NCBI GenBank assembly: GCA_905236785.1
Contig: CAJOQC010000045.1
Span: 1-8,787, forward strand
Source: an uncultured Selenomonadaceae bacterium
Lineage (GTDB): Bacteria > Bacillota > Negativicutes > Selenomonadales > Selenomonadaceae
Length of the DNA: 8,787 nt
Direction: 5' to 3'
In this document: in pieces, positions 1-6,149 of the stretch
Layout: each line of letters begins with the position of its first letter
Numbering within the stretch: position 1 is the stretch's first letter
Translations under genes and position numbers: made by a program
Notes under the pieces: model-generated
Told to the model about the DNA's origin: nothing
The model's input: only the letters and a program-made list of their open reading frames with translations
Database searches by the model: none

Positions 1-96
1 CCTCCAAGAGGGAGGCTTAAATCAGCCCTCCTCTTGGAGGAGGGTGTCGGCGTAGCCGACGGGAGGAGGTATAAAAGCGAGTTTTTATAAATACCC
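1..96. repeat. Right-hand part of dispersed palindromic (MITE-like) element, copy A
   Basis: This is the same unit seen complete at 3631-3776, cut on its left by the window edge. It holds an inner inverted pair (CCTCCAAGAGG with CCTCTTGGAGG), the hairpin GTCGGC-GTA-GCCGAC, the sequence GGGAGGAGGTATAAAAGCGAG, and the right terminal repeat at 79-96 (GAGTTTTTATAAATACCC, two changes from the commonest form). It lies beyond the 3' end of the minus-strand SIS gene. Its first 60 bases are identical to the last 60 of the window. No coding capacity is visible. Confidence 0.9.
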
Positions 97-111
97 GCAA
101 TCGTCAGCTTG

Positions 112-153
112 CGACACTTCGATTAAAATTGTCCAATTCTAATCGAAGTGTCG
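112..153. other. Strong inverted repeat, possible terminator or mRNA-end hairpin
   Basis: CGACACTTCGATTA (112-125) is perfectly complementary to TAATCGAAGTGTCG (140-153), a 14-bp stem. One mismatch and a further 4-bp AATT/AATT pairing bring the loop down to 4 nt (GTCC). It starts 2 nt after the stop codon of the minus-strand SIS gene, so it would form the 3' end of that mRNA. There is no T-run after it on the minus strand, so it is not a textbook intrinsic terminator; on the plus strand it is followed by TATTATT. Terminator, RNA-stabilising hairpin and protein-binding palindrome all remain possible. Confidence 0.6.
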
Positions 154-155
154 TA

Positions 156-806
156 TTATTCGCCGAAAAACTCGTTTTCCACGGCGATGCAAAGCATATG
201 ATATATGGGCAAATGATACTCTTGGATTTTGTAGGTTTCCTCGGCGGGGGCGGCCACGGTTACGTCGGCCGCGGCTTTTAGTTTGCCGCCGCTTTTCCCC
301 GTGAGGGCTATGGTTTTAAGCCCCAAAGCCTTTGCCAAGTTTACCGCGTAAATCACGTTTTTGGAATTGCCGGAGGTGCTGATCCCCAAAAGAACGTCGC
401 CCTCTTTGCCCATTCCCAAAACCTGCTGGGCAAAGGACAAGTCCGCCGCTTGGTCGTTGGCAAAGGCGGTGTTTAGGGCAATTTCGTCAACCAAGGACAC
501 CGCCGGCAACGCCCCTTGCAAATTCTCAATAAAATAATCGGCGCAATCGGGGCAATGTTCGCGGAACTTCGCCGCAAAATCCGCGCCCAATTTGCGCGGC
601 AACAAAAAGCCCTTCATCAACTCCCCCACAATATGCTCCGCATCCGCCGCGCTGCCGCCGTTGCCGCAGATAAGGAGCTTGCCCCCCCTGCGGTAGCCGT
701 CGCAAATAATTTCAACCGCCGCCTCTAAATCCCCCCGGCAAGGGGCAAGAGCCGGGTATCGCGCCGTTAAATCCGCCGCCTTTTGCCGTGTGCTGTCTTT
801 TATCAT
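156..806 (-). CDS. gmhA: SIS-domain phosphoheptose isomerase-like protein (GmhA-like)
   Basis: This 216-aa protein belongs to the SIS family that isomerises sedoheptulose 7-phosphate to D-glycero-manno-heptose 7-phosphate in the cytoplasm, the first step of ADP-heptose synthesis. Seen: the sugar-phosphate loop CGNGGSAADAEH at residues 47-58, the ISTSGNS loop in the second half, and IQEYHLPIYH near the C-terminus. His58, Glu62, Gln195 and His203 match the spacing of the metal-site residues of E. coli GmhA (His61, Glu65, Gln172, His180). The Glu four residues after His argues against the non-catalytic relative DiaA. It is about 24 residues longer than E. coli GmhA because of an insertion near residues 68-95 (containing HCPDC). 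The start is supported by AAGGGGA just upstream; the preceding gene's TAA ends 1 nt before this ATG, so it is probably the last gene of the cluster. No other heptose gene is present, so the substrate is inferred. Confidence 0.85.
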   Translation of the reverse strand: MIKDSTRQKAADLTARYPALAPCRGDLEAAVEIICDGYRRGGKLLICGNGGSAADAEHIVGELMKGFLLPRKLGADFAAKFREHCPDCADYFIENLQGALPAVSLVDEIALNTAFANDQAADLSFAQQVLGMGKEGDVLLGISTSGNSKNVIYAVNLAKALGLKTIALTGKSGGKLKAAADVTVAAPAEETYKIQEYHLPIYHMLCIAVENEFFGE

Positions 807-807
807 A

Positions 808-1014
808 TTATTTCCCCTTGTGAACTTGGGTGTCGGTGTAGAGATATTGATCGCTCTCGGAAATCATGGAAAGACTGCCCTCCACCAAATACTCGGCGGC
901 GGAGCCGGCAATCTCCACGTTGCTCATCATGGATATGAGCCACGACCTCACGGCAATTCCCGCAATAACCGCGCCCACAAAAGCCCCGAAAATGTTTTCC
1001 GTCAATCCTTCCAT
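808..1014 (-). CDS. Small single-helix membrane protein, function unknown
   Basis: This 68-aa protein is not recognised with certainty. Residues about 8-28 (IFGAFVGAVIAGIAVRSWLI) form one hydrophobic, Gly/Ala-rich helix; the remaining 40 residues are soluble, mildly acidic and end in a short basic tail (HKGK). Reality is supported by context: its ATG lies 1 nt after the TAA of the zinc-ribbon gene, a GGGAGAG ribosome site sits inside that gene's end, and its own TAA is 1 nt before the ATG of the SIS gene. It is therefore very likely translated together with its neighbours and may be a membrane partner of the SPFH/zinc-ribbon pair, which is inference. Confidence 0.75.
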   Translation of the reverse strand: MEGLTENIFGAFVGAVIAGIAVRSWLISMMSNVEIAGSAAEYLVEGSLSMISESDQYLYTDTQVHKGK

Positions 1015-1015
1015 T

Positions 1016-2119
1016 TTAGCTCTCTCCCAAAAACATTATCAAGAAAAAGAACACCGGCCACAACAACAACGCCGCCGCCGCCGGATACAAAATCGCCTTC
1101 CCTTTGTCGTAGGGCAGCGACCCCACCACCTTGCCCGTCTGCCCGTTCATCATAAAGGTGTAGACCTTGCCCCGGTACTTGGTGGACAAAATCCACACCG
1201 GCACCATGGCATAAACGACATCCCCCTGCTCTTTCACCACGCTACCCGATTCGCGGCGCACATAGTCGTAGCCCGGCACTCGCCGTTGCAATTCGGCAAA
1301 GGCGGTGTTTTCCATGCGGGTGTCGGCGCGAGCGGCGCACTCTTCGGCGGTGACATCGTACTTGTCCGCCAGAAAGCCCGCCAAGTACGCCGAGGAAAAG
1401 GGAACAAGGCCGTCGTAGTCAAAGGGTTCGATGCTGTCCATATACGCATCGTCCATTTTGCGGCTACCGTCGGCGGGGATTTTCCGAAATCGCATCCGCC
1501 CGACGCGGTGGCAACTGTAGTATTTTGTTTCCACGACTTCGTCCTTGCCCCGCTTGTAGCGGCGCACTTTCTCCGCCCGAAAAACGGCGTCCGCCTCCAC
1601 CTGCGCGTCAAAGAGCCAAAAGGGGACATACATGGGCTGAATGGCCTCCACCCGGTTTTCCCGGGTGAAAGACGATGGCAAAAGATATTTCCCCTTATAA
1701 AATTCTTTCAGCGCGGCCACGGCCTCCTCTTTGGTCTTTTGGAAGGGAATAATGAGGTCGGGTTTTAACAATCCGTCAAAACGGGCGGGCAACATGGTGG
1801 GGTTGCCGCAATAGCAACATTCCGTGGCCATGGTGTTCTCGTCGCAAACAATCTCCGCGCCGCAGGCCGAGCAAGCAAAGGCGCGAAGGCTCGTGGCTTC
1901 CTCGGCGGACCATTCGCCCCCCGCCGCCTCCGTGTCCCATTTTTGTTCCTTGGCCTGCCGTTCCTTGGCGGCGGCCTCTTCCTGTCGGGCGAAAAGCTCC
2001 ACGATGGTTTTTATCGCAAACTCATCGCCGCAATAATCGCAAACAACATTGTCCGCGCCCGGCTTAAAAGTAAGGGGCGCGGTGCAGTGAGGGCATTTGT
2101 AACTTACGGTTTCCGACAT
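1016..2119 (-). CDS. Membrane-anchored double zinc-ribbon protein, YdjG-like
   Basis: This 367-aa protein has two N-terminal zinc ribbons: Cys9/Cys12 with Cys27/Cys30, and Cys83/Cys86 with Cys101/Cys104. A charged, probably helical linker (about 41-75) joins them. A long middle region without a recognised motif follows, and one hydrophobic segment (about 342-363) lies at the extreme C-terminus, suggesting a tail-anchored protein facing the cytoplasm. Members of this family are often labelled TFIIB-type zinc ribbon or, wrongly, PriA-like. The pairing with an adjacent SPFH protein resembles B. subtilis ydjG-ydjI, downstream of pspA, which is tied to the membrane stress response; that link is from family knowledge, not from this sequence. 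A GAGGT site precedes the ATG and the SPFH gene ends 15 nt upstream. Not a replication helicase: no ATPase motif is present. Confidence 0.85.
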   Translation of the reverse strand: MSETVSYKCPHCTAPLTFKPGADNVVCDYCGDEFAIKTIVELFARQEEAAAKERQAKEQKWDTEAAGGEWSAEEATSLRAFACSACGAEIVCDENTMATECCYCGNPTMLPARFDGLLKPDLIIPFQKTKEEAVAALKEFYKGKYLLPSSFTRENRVEAIQPMYVPFWLFDAQVEADAVFRAEKVRRYKRGKDEVVETKYYSCHRVGRMRFRKIPADGSRKMDDAYMDSIEPFDYDGLVPFSSAYLAGFLADKYDVTAEECAARADTRMENTAFAELQRRVPGYDYVRRESGSVVKEQGDVVYAMVPVWILSTKYRGKVYTFMMNGQTGKVVGSLPYDKGKAILYPAAAALLLWPVFFFLIMFLGES

Positions 2120-2134
2120 AATTTACCTCGAATT

Positions 2135-3424
2135 TTACGGCCGCGGTTTGCCGCAGTTTTGGCAGAACTTGCCGCTGTTTTTCGCGCCGCACTGGCAAAT
2201 CCACTCCCCTGCCGGGCGCGGCTTGCCGCAGTTTTGGCAAAACTTGCCGCTGTTCTTTGCGCCGCACTCGCAGGTCCACTCCCCCGCAGGGCGCGGTTTG
2301 CCACATTCGGCGCAAAATTTCCCCGTGTTGCCGCCATGCCCGCATTCGCAAGTCCAACCGCTTGGGGCGGCGGGTTGTTGCGGCGACGGGGCGGGCTGCT
2401 GCTGCGCCCCCATGGCGAAAAGATTTGCGGCGTTGGGAAGTCCGGCGTTTGAGGCCATGTTCATGCCCATAAAGCCCATGGCCGCGCCCATGCCGCCGGT
2501 GTTGCCCGCCGCTATCTTCATGGCCTCCGCGCTTGCGCCCACGGTATGCGCCGCCGCCATGGTGGGGTTCATGAGAGCGCGATCCGTTTGCATGGTCTGG
2601 ATGCGCTTTAACACCTCTTTGTCCTCGTCGCTTACGTTGACGCTGGACACGCCGAAAGACACAATTTCAATGCCCCGCAACTCCCGCCATTTTTTGCTCA
2701 AAACGCCGTTTAATGTTTCGGCGATGTCGTAGGAGTGGGCGGGGAGTTCGTCGTAGCTTATGCCCATGGCCGAAATTTTGGCAAAGGTGGGCTGAAGGGC
2801 GGTCATAAGCTCCGTTTTTAACTGCCCGTCGATGGCGTCCCGCTTGTAGGTGTCGCTCACGTTGCCGCACACGTTTTTGAAGAACAAGAGAGGGTTTGCT
2901 ATGCGATAGCTGTACTCGCCGAAACAGCGAATATTTATCCATTGGCTGATGCCAAGGTTCTTTTCTTCGAGCTTAAACGGCACAGGGCTTGGCGTGCCGT
3001 ATTTGTTGCCCATGATTTCCTTGGTGTTCACAAAGTACACCCGCTGGTCTTTGCCGGTGTCGCCGCCGAAGGTGAACCGCCGCCCGATTTGCGAAAACAC
3101 CGCCGCCAAATCGTTGGCAAGATCCCCGCCGAAAATCGAAGGTTCGCTTGACTTGTCGTAGGTGTATTCCCCCGGTTCGGCGCAAATATCCACCGCCTGC
3201 CCCTGCTCCATTATTATCATGCACTGGCCTTCGGCGACGGCCACCACCGAGCCGTCGGTGATGATGTTGTCCTCGCCGCTCGTGTTTGAGCTACGTTTGC
3301 CTGCGCGTTTTTGCCCTTTAGTCACCAACACGTCGGCGGGCATACTCTCGCAGATAAAAAAGTCCTTCCACATATCCGCCAACACGCCGCCCACCGCTCC
3401 GGCGGCCGCTTTGATAAGCCCCAT
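2135..3424 (-). CDS. SPFH-domain protein with three C-terminal zinc ribbons, YdjI-like
   Basis: This 429-aa protein has an N-terminal SPFH (virion-core-protein/YdjI type) region, about residues 20-290, containing VYFVNTKEIMGNKYGT and a GEYSYRIANP segment. A flexible Gly/Met/Ala- then Pro/Gln-rich linker follows (about 290-356), as in B. subtilis YdjI, which ends in one zinc-ribbon unit. Here there are three tandem units of 26, 25 and 22 residues (357-382, 383-407, 408-429), each with a CxCG...FCxxCGKPRP pattern. SPFH proteins form membrane-associated assemblies; the zinc ribbons probably bind protein partners (inference). The start follows a perfect AGGAGG (3432-3437). That site overlaps the stop codon of the Rpn remnant, so any leader runs through the remnant and the repeat element. 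I see no convincing promoter right upstream, so transcription may start inside the element or come from the 5667 promoter. Confidence 0.88.
   Translation of the reverse strand: MGLIKAAAGAVGGVLADMWKDFFICESMPADVLVTKGQKRAGKRSSNTSGEDNIITDGSVVAVAEGQCMIIMEQGQAVDICAEPGEYTYDKSSEPSIFGGDLANDLAAVFSQIGRRFTFGGDTGKDQRVYFVNTKEIMGNKYGTPSPVPFKLEEKNLGISQWINIRCFGEYSYRIANPLLFFKNVCGNVSDTYKRDAIDGQLKTELMTALQPTFAKISAMGISYDELPAHSYDIAETLNGVLSKKWRELRGIEIVSFGVSSVNVSDEDKEVLKRIQTMQTDRALMNPTMAAAHTVGASAEAMKIAAGNTGGMGAAMGFMGMNMASNAGLPNAANLFAMGAQQQPAPSPQQPAAPSGWTCECGHGGNTGKFCAECGKPRPAGEWTCECGAKNSGKFCQNCGKPRPAGEWICQCGAKNSGKFCQNCGKPRP
2138..2356 (-). repeat. Three tandem zinc-ribbon coding units (75-bp period)
   Basis: Within the 3' end of the SPFH gene, three direct repeats encode successive zinc ribbons: 2279-2356 (78 bp), 2204-2278 (75 bp) and 2138-2203 (66 bp, lacking the final Ala-Gly-Glu). 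The last two differ by only a few residues and a handful of bases, consistent with recent tandem duplication. The first unit is more diverged (CECGHGGNTG instead of CECGAKNSG). Confidence 0.9.
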
Positions 3425-3436
3425 TTGTCTGCCTCC

Positions 3437-3846
3437 TTATATTAAAGCCAAATATTGTTTTTGTTCTTCAACGGGTATTTTGAGCGCGTCCATGGCCTGC
3501 TCAGCCGTCAATTTCATTGTCTCCATCAAATTGCGAATGTTATTTGCCGAAGTTTCCGATATAGCTTTTTTCGCTTCCCGGTTTGTTTCCTCAATAGCTT
3601 CTTCAATAGCTTCTCGCTTTATTTCTTCAAGTAACCTCTAAAAACCCCTCCGTCAGCCCTGCGGGCTACCACCTCCCCTTTCAGGGGAGGCTTAAAATCA
3701 GACCCCTCATATCGGAGGAAGAGGGTGTCGGCGTAGCCGACGGGAGGAGGTATAAAGTGAGTTTTTAGAGATGCCCTTCAATAATCTTGCACATATCCAA
3801 CACCCAATCCTTTCCGTTCTTTGGATTCGGCGTTTGCTCACTCGTC
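3437..3846 (-). pseudogene. C-terminal remnant of a Rpn-family (PD-(D/E)XK nuclease/transposase-like) gene, interrupted by the repeat element
   Basis: Two stretches on the minus strand read as one protein tail. The upstream part (about 3777-3846) reads ...NPKNGKDWVLDMCKIIE; the downstream part (3437-3629) reads LEEIKREAIEEA... through MKLTAEQAMDALKIP to LALI and a TAA. The AEQAMDALxIP tail and the Met-Cys plus Glu/Lys-rich helix are typical of C-termini of Rpn/PDDEXK-type proteins in gut Bacillota (recalled family knowledge). Removing the element and one copy of the 5-bp duplication restores an uninterrupted frame, MCKIIE-EIKREA. The N-terminal nuclease domain is absent, and the element adds a stop (TAG, 3638-3640) at the junction. 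The upstream limit is uncertain: the frame stays open to 3854, overlapping the end of the next gene. Confidence 0.75.
3631..3776. mobile_element. Complete MITE-like element, copy B, with 5-bp target duplication
   Basis: This 146-bp unit is flanked by TTCAA on both sides (3626-3630 and 3777-3781). The right terminal repeat GAGTTTTTAGAGATGCCC (3759-3776) is the exact reverse complement of the left end of copy E (8681-8698). The left end here is partly decayed (GTAACCTCTAAAAACCCC). Inside are the hairpins AGCCC-TGC-GGGCT (3655-3667), CTCCCCTTTCAGGGGAG, and GTCGGC-GTA-GCCGAC (3727-3741). There is no coding capacity. Size, terminal repeats, internal palindromes and target duplication are those of a non-autonomous transposable element; the transposase that moves it is not in the window. 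Confidence 0.85.
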
Positions 3847-4428
3847 TCATGCGCTCACCGGCACCGGCACGGGCAAGGCGTATTTTTCAAGGCGGTCCAA
3901 GACGTGCTTTTGCATTATCTCGACTTTTTCTTGATACACCCGCGCCGCGTTGTGCGCCGCCTTTACGTCGGCAAACTGACTGCTCAAAGACAAATCCTCG
4001 TCCTCGGCGGCGGTCGCCGCGTAGGCCAAAAAGCTGTCCCATTGTTCGTCAAGGTAGCTTAGGGCATCCGCCAAGGCTTTTATGTAGGTGTAGAGGGAAA
4101 TAATGTTCGGTATGTCGCTTTCGTTTAATATGCCGATTTTGTCCGAGTGGCTCTCGTACACCGCCGTGTAGTCTTTCCGCAGGAGCATGGCTTTTCGCTC
4201 CGCGTTCGGCTCTACTTTTTCGTCAAGCTGCATACTTTTGTAAATTTCCATAAATGCGCTGATTTCGGAATGTAACGCTTTGGCAAGTTTTGCCCGTTCT
4301 TCCTGTTCGGCCAAAGCCTTTTTCACCGCTTCGCCGCTTTTCAAAAAATAAGCCGTGCCGTAGGCCGTCCCCGCCGCCGTGATAACCGCCGCGAACGCCG
4401 CCACCGCCAAACTCTCCGCCATTGACAT
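3847..4428 (-). CDS. Unrecognised helical protein with N-terminal membrane segment
   Basis: This 193-aa protein is not recognised. Residues about 5-29 (SLAVAAFAAVITAAGTAYGTAYFL) form one transmembrane helix or signal anchor. The rest is predominantly charged and helix-prone: a coiled-coil-like stretch (about 31-70, with KKALAEQEERAKLAKAL), a central segment (DKIGILNESDIPNIISLYTYIKAL) and a further helix, ending in PVPVPVSA. The pattern resembles membrane-anchored hypothetical proteins of unknown role found in many bacteria. The start has AGGAG 9 nt upstream; a second in-frame Met two codons on is possible. It lies 27 nt downstream of the secreted DUF4163-type gene on the same strand, so the two are probably co-transcribed. 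Its end adjoins the Rpn remnant. Confidence 0.75.
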   Translation of the reverse strand: MSMAESLAVAAFAAVITAAGTAYGTAYFLKSGEAVKKALAEQEERAKLAKALHSEISAFMEIYKSMQLDEKVEPNAERKAMLLRKDYTAVYESHSDKIGILNESDIPNIISLYTYIKALADALSYLDEQWDSFLAYAATAAEDEDLSLSSQFADVKAAHNAARVYQEKVEIMQKHVLDRLEKYALPVPVPVSA

Positions 4429-4455
4429 GATTAAATTCTCCTATCCTAAAAATCA

Positions 4456-5643
4456 TCAACCGAAAACCAACTTGCCGTCCTCGCCGACACTGCCTATATC
4501 CGTGGGCGTTTCGCCGGGGCGCGGGACGTTCTTGTATATCGTAAACCCGTCGGGGTTGGTGAGCCAAATTTGTTTTTGCCGCTCCTCATCCCCTTGCGGG
4601 TCGAGGAATGTCCGTTTAAGCACTCCCCTTGGGGTTATGCCCTTCGTTATGTCGTAGACCAATATCTCCCGCGCTTTCGTCCCGCCGTTTAGCGCATCCA
4701 CCCACAGAAAATACTTGTCGCCGCTTTTTATGAATATTCCGCGCCCGTCTTCGTAATCGCCGGGGGCGCTAAACTCCCCGTCGCCCACTTTCACGCGGCA
4801 CTCGCCCTTATACGTCGTGACATTCACATGGGTCATTTGCCCCTTTAGCGAAAGGACGGTTTCTTCGCCGAAAGCGTAGGCGTATTTGTGGGGGGCAGCG
4901 GCGTATTTTTCCTTAAACAGATTTTTGTCGAAGTCGAAGAAAACCTTGGCGCGAAGCACCCCCGCCGCATAAGGGGCTAAGTGGTAAGGGTTAAAATAAA
5001 AGGTTGCGCCGTCATAATCCAAAGACCAGCCCGTATAATTTTTTTCTATGGCTTCGGCGATTCTTTCGGCGGGGTTTTCAAAAAGCCCGTCGCCGTATTT
5101 TTCCACGATCCGCTCCGTCAGCGTGTCGGCCAAAAGTTTCTTGTCGGCAAAGACATCGCCCAAGGCAAGTTTTTTCCCCGTGGCCGTGTCGTAGTTTTCC
5201 GGCAATATGCCGTACATACCATGCGCGCCGCCGGTGTACGAACCGCACATGACAAGCATGGAAAAAGCAACTGTGTCGGCGCGGTTCACCGTCACCCGGT
5301 TATCAAAAGAATACCCGTAAAAATATTGGGGGTTTTGCCTATGTTGCTCTTTGGCCGCTTCTACCATATCCTTTTGCTCCTTGGCAGCGCGAACGGCCTC
5401 ATCCGCCATGTATTTGTCAATAGCCGCCGCCAGCGCAGGGTGATTGTTCTTTACATAATCGCCCGCAATAATATCCGTGCGCGTGGTTCTGAGGAGGTTT
5501 AGATGGTTCTCCGTCACGGTATTTGACACATACTCGGAGGAAAATCCGTTTATGGCAACGGGTGGCTGCGCCGCGTTGGCGTTTGCCGCCGCGAAGACAA
5601 TTAAAAGGGGCGCGATTATTGCCGCAAAAAGTAACTTTCCCAT
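4456..5643 (-). CDS. Secreted DUF4163/DUF3298-domain protein (PdaC/RsiV-like fold)
   Basis: This 395-aa protein starts with a clear Sec signal peptide: Lys3, a hydrophobic core, and a cleavage site after ANA around residue 24. The middle holds features of DUF4163 followed by DUF3298: SMLVMCGSYTGGAHGMYG, then NYDTATGKKLALGDVF, then the NPYHLAPYAAGV segment typical of the DUF3298 end. These domains occur in B. subtilis PdaC and the anti-sigma factor RsiV and are exposed outside the membrane. The last about 130 residues resemble a small beta domain (VKVGDGEF, GDKYFLWVDAL) that I do not recognise. No deacetylase domain is present, so an envelope-binding or unknown role is more likely than catalysis. 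GGAG at 5651-5654 fits the start, and a promoter is visible at 5667-5695. Confidence 0.8.
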   Translation of the reverse strand: MGKLLFAAIIAPLLIVFAAANANAAQPPVAINGFSSEYVSNTVTENHLNLLRTTRTDIIAGDYVKNNHPALAAAIDKYMADEAVRAAKEQKDMVEAAKEQHRQNPQYFYGYSFDNRVTVNRADTVAFSMLVMCGSYTGGAHGMYGILPENYDTATGKKLALGDVFADKKLLADTLTERIVEKYGDGLFENPAERIAEAIEKNYTGWSLDYDGATFYFNPYHLAPYAAGVLRAKVFFDFDKNLFKEKYAAAPHKYAYAFGEETVLSLKGQMTHVNVTTYKGECRVKVGDGEFSAPGDYEDGRGIFIKSGDKYFLWVDALNGGTKAREILVYDITKGITPRGVLKRTFLDPQGDEERQKQIWLTNPDGFTIYKNVPRPGETPTDIGSVGEDGKLVFG

Positions 5644-5666
5644 GGCATTTCTCCGTTCATTTGCAT

Positions 5667-5695
5667 ATTGTATAAGAAAGTTTTGTATTCGTCAA
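5667..5695 (-). promoter_or_regulatory. Sigma-A-type promoter for the secreted-protein gene
   Basis: On the minus strand, TTGACG (5690-5695) and TACAAT (5667-5672) are separated by exactly 17 nt; each differs from consensus by one base. Transcription would start near 5660, giving a short leader carrying GGAG 7 nt before the ATG at 5643. Confidence 0.75.
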
Positions 5696-5713
5696 AACAT
5701 ATCCGTTATTATA

Positions 5714-5727
5714 GCACATAACTGTGC
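5714..5727. promoter_or_regulatory. Small palindrome upstream of the promoter, possible operator
   Basis: GCACA-TAAC-TGTGC forms a perfect 5-bp inverted repeat with a 4-nt centre, 19 nt upstream of the -35 box of the minus-strand promoter. Its position would suit an activator or a regulator shared with the divergent recA side. No known binding consensus is matched with confidence. Confidence 0.25.
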
Positions 5728-5788
5728 ATAAGTTCGCCGCAAGACAAAAAAAATCCTGCCCGTCGGAAAAAAAGGTGTTACTATTATT

Positions 5789-5887
5789 GGGCAGCCCCGA
5801 ACCCCTCCGTCAGCCCTACGGGCTGCCACCTCCCCAAGAGGGGGCAAAAAACTTATTTCTTTAAGCTCCCCTCTTGGGGAAGAGCCT
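5789..5887. repeat. Truncated copy C of the palindromic element
   Basis: It shares the left half of the family: GGGC at the start, CCCTCCGTCAGCCCTACGGGCTGCCACCTCCC, then an inverted pair TCCCCAAGAGGGG (5831-5844) with CCCCTCTTGGGGA (5868-5880). The right half (GTCGGC hairpin and right terminal repeat) is missing. The loop of the first hairpin is TAC rather than TGC, leaving the stem intact. The left terminus (GGGCAGCCCCGAAC) differs from the GGGCATCTCTAAAAAC of copy E, so the copy is old or belongs to a sub-family. Confidence 0.8.
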
Positions 5888-5953
5888 CAACAATGACGCG
5901 AACTCATTTATGCAGTGCTTCCTATATTTTTTTGAAAATCAGAAAAATTTTAT

Positions 5954-5982
5954 TTGTTCAACTTTTCTCTATATGCTAAAAT
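5954..5982 (+). promoter_or_regulatory. Candidate recA promoter (weak)
   Basis: TTGTTC (5954-5959) and TAAAAT (5977-5982) are 17 nt apart in an AT-rich stretch just before element copy D. The -10 matches 5 of 6 bases, the -35 only 3 of 6. If used, the start would be near 5989 and the whole of copy D would lie in a leader of about 160 nt. No better match was found between 5888 and 6149. Confidence 0.3.
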
Positions 5983-5990
5983 TGCCTTAT

Positions 5991-6124
5991 GGCAACCTTT
6001 AAAAACTTCCTCCGTCAACCCTGCGGGCTGCCACCTTCCTTCGGGAGGAAAAGCCCTCCTCTTTGATGAGTGTGTCGGCATAGCCGACGGGACGAGGTAT
6101 AAAAGCGAGTTTTTATAGATGCCC
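5991..6124. mobile_element. MITE-like element, copy D, in the recA upstream region
   Basis: About 134 bp, with the left end decayed (GGCAACCTTTAAAAACTTCC, boundary approximate) and the right terminal repeat GAGTTTTTATAGATGCCC at 6107-6124. It keeps the CCCTGCGGG core of the first hairpin and GTCGGC-ATA-GCCGAC of the last; the middle palindrome is shortened. No clear target duplication remains. It ends 14 nt before the AGGAGG of recA. Confidence 0.85.
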
Positions 6125-6149
6125 ATAAGTAAATGTATAGGAGGTTACT

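Noticed and set aside
866..1768. A 300-codon open frame on the plus strand
   Set aside because: It lies antisense to the zinc-ribbon gene, has no ribosome site, and its translation is His/Arg/Ala-rich low-complexity sequence of the kind produced opposite a GC-rich gene.
1016..2119. PriA-type helicase, a common label for this zinc-ribbon family
   Set aside because: There are no Walker motifs or helicase domain, only zinc ribbons and a C-terminal membrane segment.
3631..3776. CRISPR array or tandem repeat
   Set aside because: The copies are kilobases apart, have no regular spacers, and carry terminal inverted repeats with a target duplication, which fits a transposable element.
4981..5502. 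A 173-codon plus-strand open frame
   Set aside because: It is antisense to the DUF4163/DUF3298 gene, which has a signal peptide, promoter and ribosome site; the plus-strand frame has none and no family resemblance.
5714..5740. Possible LexA (SOS) box near GTGC-ATAA-GTTC, and a lone GAAC half-site near 5900
   Set aside because: Only one half matches the GAAC-N4-GTTC pattern in each case, and both lie far from the recA start; not enough to call an operator.
6098..6103. TATAAA in the right end of the element as a -10 box for recA
   Set aside because: No acceptable -35 sequence lies 16-18 nt upstream; that stretch is the GC-rich GTCGGC hairpin.
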